DNA of 56,903 nt, taken from Candidatus Bathyarchaeota archaeon. GTDB taxonomy: Archaea > Thermoproteota > Bathyarchaeia > 40CM-2-53-6. The DNA lies in assembly GCA_005888745.1 (NCBI GenBank), contig VBBS01000026.1, positions 133,424 to 190,326 on the forward strand, given 5' to 3'. The notes under the pieces are model-generated. The model did no database searches and had not been told where the DNA came from. It worked only from the letters and a program-made list of their open reading frames with translations. A program made the position numbers and the translations under genes. Below, one piece after another: positions 51,493-56,903 of this stretch; position 1 is the stretch's first letter, and every line of letters begins with the position of its first letter.

Positions 51493-52120
51493 TTGCGAGC
51501 CTTCAAGTTCGTCAAAGACCCGAAAGCCTTCGAACTCATAGCCGACGAGACGAGAAGAAGAATGATATACCTTCCTGTCAGTCAGCCAGATAGCGGCAGA
51601 ACTCAACAAGACACCTCAGGCAATATACCACCAGATTAGAAAGCTGTTAGATGCGGGACTCGTCGAGGTCGGAAAGGAAGAACGGGTCGACCACTTCATA
51701 GAGACATACTACCGAGCAACGGCAGAGGTCTTCGAGTTCGTTCATGGTGAAGGTGGCGGTGAATTTCATGAGTCCAAGACCAGAGAGGGCCTGAGCGCTC
51801 TCAGCAAGCTAGGACTCGACGTCCAGATCGACGACGAAACCATCACGCGAATAGTCGATCTGACAAAGAGATTGGAGTCAGTTGGATACAGAGCAAAGAC
51901 GGAACTGCAAGAGAAGATCGCTGATCTCGAAAACGTTGACTTCCTCACCAAACAGGCGATCGTCAAATATGTTCAACTCCTCACAATGAGCGACAAGCAG
52001 TTCGACGACATGCTGGACCTTGAAAGAGAACTCAGAACTCTGCTCAAATCTAAGATCGCGAAAACGATCCAAAAGCCGTTAGTACTAGCAGAACCCCAAC
52101 GAGCGCGCGTCAAGCCCTAG
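51493..52120 (+). pseudogene. ArsR-type winged-helix regulator with internal deletion/frameshift
   Basis: The first frame reads LRAFKFVKDPKAFELIADET and RRRMIYLP; the rest of the helix-turn-helix, VSQIAAELNKTPQAIYHQIR followed by KLLDAGLVEVGKEERVDH, is in another frame. Usual relatives have about six to seven residues between MIYL and TVSQ, so bases were lost near 51576. The second frame runs to 52120 with a coiled helical C-terminus. The TATA box and ribosome binding site remain. PfpI follows 12 bases later. Confidence 0.65.
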
Positions 52121-52132
52121 GCGGGATCAGCG

Positions 52133-52687
52133 TTGCCAAACGAGTTGAAGGGAAAAAGAGCGGCAATCATTGCAGCTGATGAGTTCGAAGATCTAGAGCT
52201 ATTCTATCCCTTGTATCGCCTACAAGAGGAGGGAGTCAAGACAGTAGTCATCGGACTTACAAGAGAACCCATCAAAGGAAAGAAGGGATACTCCATCACG
52301 CCTGACGCATCGGTCGACGAGGTAAGCGCAGAGAACTTCGACTTCCTAATTGTTCCAGGAGGCAAATCGCCAGAGAAACTCCGACTCAACTACAAGATCC
52401 TCAGATTTGTGAAGGATTTTGACGGTCAGGGTAAACCAGTTGCTGCCATCTGCCACGCGGGTCAAGTGTTAGCGTCATCAGGGATTGTCAAGAATAGAAC
52501 GCTCACCTGTGTTACAGGAATTAGAGACGACATGATCAACGCAGGAGCCCATTATGTGGACCAGGCGGTCGTGGTGGATGGAAACCTAGTCAGCTCAAGA
52601 ATCCCAAGTGATCTTCCGGAATTCGCGAGAGCAATGATCGAGGTCTTCCGGAAACCTCAGGTTCTGCAAGTTCCACAAGAAAGGTAG
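52133..52687 (+). CDS. DJ-1/PfpI family protein
   Basis: The 184-residue protein has the nucleophile elbow PVAAICHAGQVLASSG (cysteine) and early acid in IIAADEFEDLELFYP. DJ-1/PfpI members act as proteases, glyoxalases or deglycases; the fold suggests a protein/glycation-repair role. TTG start. It precedes the CDC48 gene by 102 bases. Confidence 0.88.
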   Translation: MPNELKGKRAAIIAADEFEDLELFYPLYRLQEEGVKTVVIGLTREPIKGKKGYSITPDASVDEVSAENFDFLIVPGGKSPEKLRLNYKILRFVKDFDGQGKPVAAICHAGQVLASSGIVKNRTLTCVTGIRDDMINAGAHYVDQAVVVDGNLVSSRIPSDLPEFARAMIEVFRKPQVLQVPQER

Positions 52688-52738
52688 AGAGCCTCAAAGG
52701 AAAGACAACAACTCCCGGTCTTGATAGGAGTCAGTTAG

Positions 52739-56107
<3,369 letters not shown>

Positions 56108-56173
56108 ACTCAAACCTGGCCTATAGGAGGAAGATACGGTCCAGCAGGTGCTGAAAAAAGACGGGAGGTTGGG

Positions 56174-56431
56174 TTAGGTCCGGGACCGCCCAACCGAGGG
56201 GGGCAGGGAACGATGTGATTGGCCGAGGAATCCGGTTGTGTGGCTGAGGAGAGACGATGTCTCGGTGACGCTCGCGTGAGTGTTGGTTGCGGTCGTTTCG
56301 ATGTGGGTCTTGATCCACTCAGGTATGACCACGGTTCGGATCAGCGCTTGGATGGTCACGTCTCTAGTCCTTGCTTCGAGCTGCAGCTTCCGGTAGTTTT
56401 CGTTCCCCATTGAGAAGATAAACTTGGCCAT
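56174..56431 (-). CDS. Small putative ribbon-helix-helix protein
   Basis: The 85-residue product starts MAKFIFSMGNENYRKLQLEA followed by RTRDVTIQALIRTVVIPEW, resembling an RHH strand then helices. The C-terminal half is Ser/Thr rich. It is convergent with CDC48. Function is not known. Confidence 0.5.
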   Translation of the reverse strand: MAKFIFSMGNENYRKLQLEARTRDVTIQALIRTVVIPEWIKTHIETTATNTHASVTETSSLLSHTTGFLGQSHRSLPPSVGRSRT

Positions 56432-56690
56432 GACAGATACATTGTGGTATAGTTCGGTATAAGACCATAATTTTGAACAACAAGATGTTTACGCGAGAAC
56501 TCGCACGAAGCCTCGTTCAGGCAGTTTGAACGGAAGAGAACATATGTTTTTTTCCCGGAAAAAACACGAAAAATCGCTGCTCGGTTGACCCGGAGCCCGC
56601 AAGATGACGTTCGACTAATCTTTCGGCAGGCTCGATCTAAGCGAAAACTTTGCTTTCCAGCGGTAGCCGCACCAGACGTCTTGGGCAGGG
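56432..56690. other. Spacer, nothing clear
   Basis: This 259-base gap is AT-rich near 56540 and shows a small CCGGAAAA-type symmetry, but no gene. Confidence 0.35.
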
Positions 56691-56903
56691 CTACTCTATT
56701 TTGGGAGGAGGCGGCGCCTTGCGGACCCTGATCGCCAATATTACGAGAAGGAAGGCGAGCCCAAATATTGTCAATAAGACCACTGCCGACACCGCGGTAC
56801 TACTGGTCGTCCCGCCGCCACCCGCGGCTCCCGGAACCGTAATGGTGAGAGGCTGGGAGGCAATGTATGCATCTGTCGCCCAGTTTGTGCTCTTCCCCTG
56901 ATA
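56691..56903 (-). CDS. Membrane-anchored surface protein, N-terminus outside window
   Basis: Reading from the right edge, 70 residues end at TAG (56691-56693). SQPLTITVPGAAGGGGTTSS is a linker, AVVLLTIFGLAFLLVILAI a membrane helix, and RVRKAPPPPKIE a short cytoplasmic tail. This is the C-terminal anchor of an extracellular protein. Confidence 0.65.
   Translation of the reverse strand, partial: YQGKSTNWATDAYIASQPLTITVPGAAGGGGTTSSTAVSAVVLLTIFGLAFLLVILAIRVRKAPPPPKIE

Overview
The window reads as a chromosomal segment of an archaeon, most likely of the TACK group (Thermoproteota, Bathyarchaeia- or Nitrososphaeria-like). Archaeal markers are a CDC48/VAT ATPase with an intein, an Hjc-like Holliday junction resolvase, UPF0147, a p27-autoantigen-type zinc protein, TATA-type promoters, frequent TTG/GTG starts, and a tRNA gene cut by bulge-helix-bulge (BHB) introns. 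Many PadR/ArsR-type regulators and bacterial-looking enzymes suggest a mesophilic soil or sediment lineage. The exact lineage is inference.

Layout. 0-10 kb: two PadR regulators with a shared operator-like motif, threonine synthase, a V4R sensor, an RNase J-like metallo-hydrolase, two GNAT acetyltransferases, an EamA exporter and a methyltransferase. 10-17 kb: a MIP18-PqqD fusion, then a compact polyphosphate cluster (CYTH, SixA-like phosphatase, Ppx/GppA, CHAD, and a protein with a VTC-like plus a CYTH-like tunnel domain), then a YdeI-NUDIX fusion. 17-22 kb: small regulators and membrane proteins, a candidate restriction-modification pair, and an MFS transporter. 22.4-23.7 kb: an orphan TnpB with a changed catalytic residue, followed by a tRNA-Phe gene that I can assemble only by removing four BHB introns. 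23.7-36.7 kb: an accessory region with small orphan genes, toxin-antitoxin-like pairs, a collagen-like protein, dispersed repeats and several copies of a tRNA-3'-end-like sequence. 37-44 kb: a hydrolase, a LonC-like protease, thymidylate kinase and an M20 peptidase. 44-49 kb: a MoxR/DUF58/DUF4129 operon. 49-57 kb: a resolvase, a zinc protein, a patch of decayed genes, a broken ArsR-type regulator, a PfpI protein, intein-bearing CDC48, and a truncated surface-protein gene at the window edge.

The two strongest observations are the four-intron tRNA-Phe, whose exons join into a complete 77-nt cloverleaf with encoded CCA, and the polyphosphate cluster. Next come a pair of 106-bp repeats whose differences mostly preserve base pairing, and the altered TnpB. 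Several genes carry single-base frameshifts. These may be true pseudogenes or consensus errors, and raw reads would decide.
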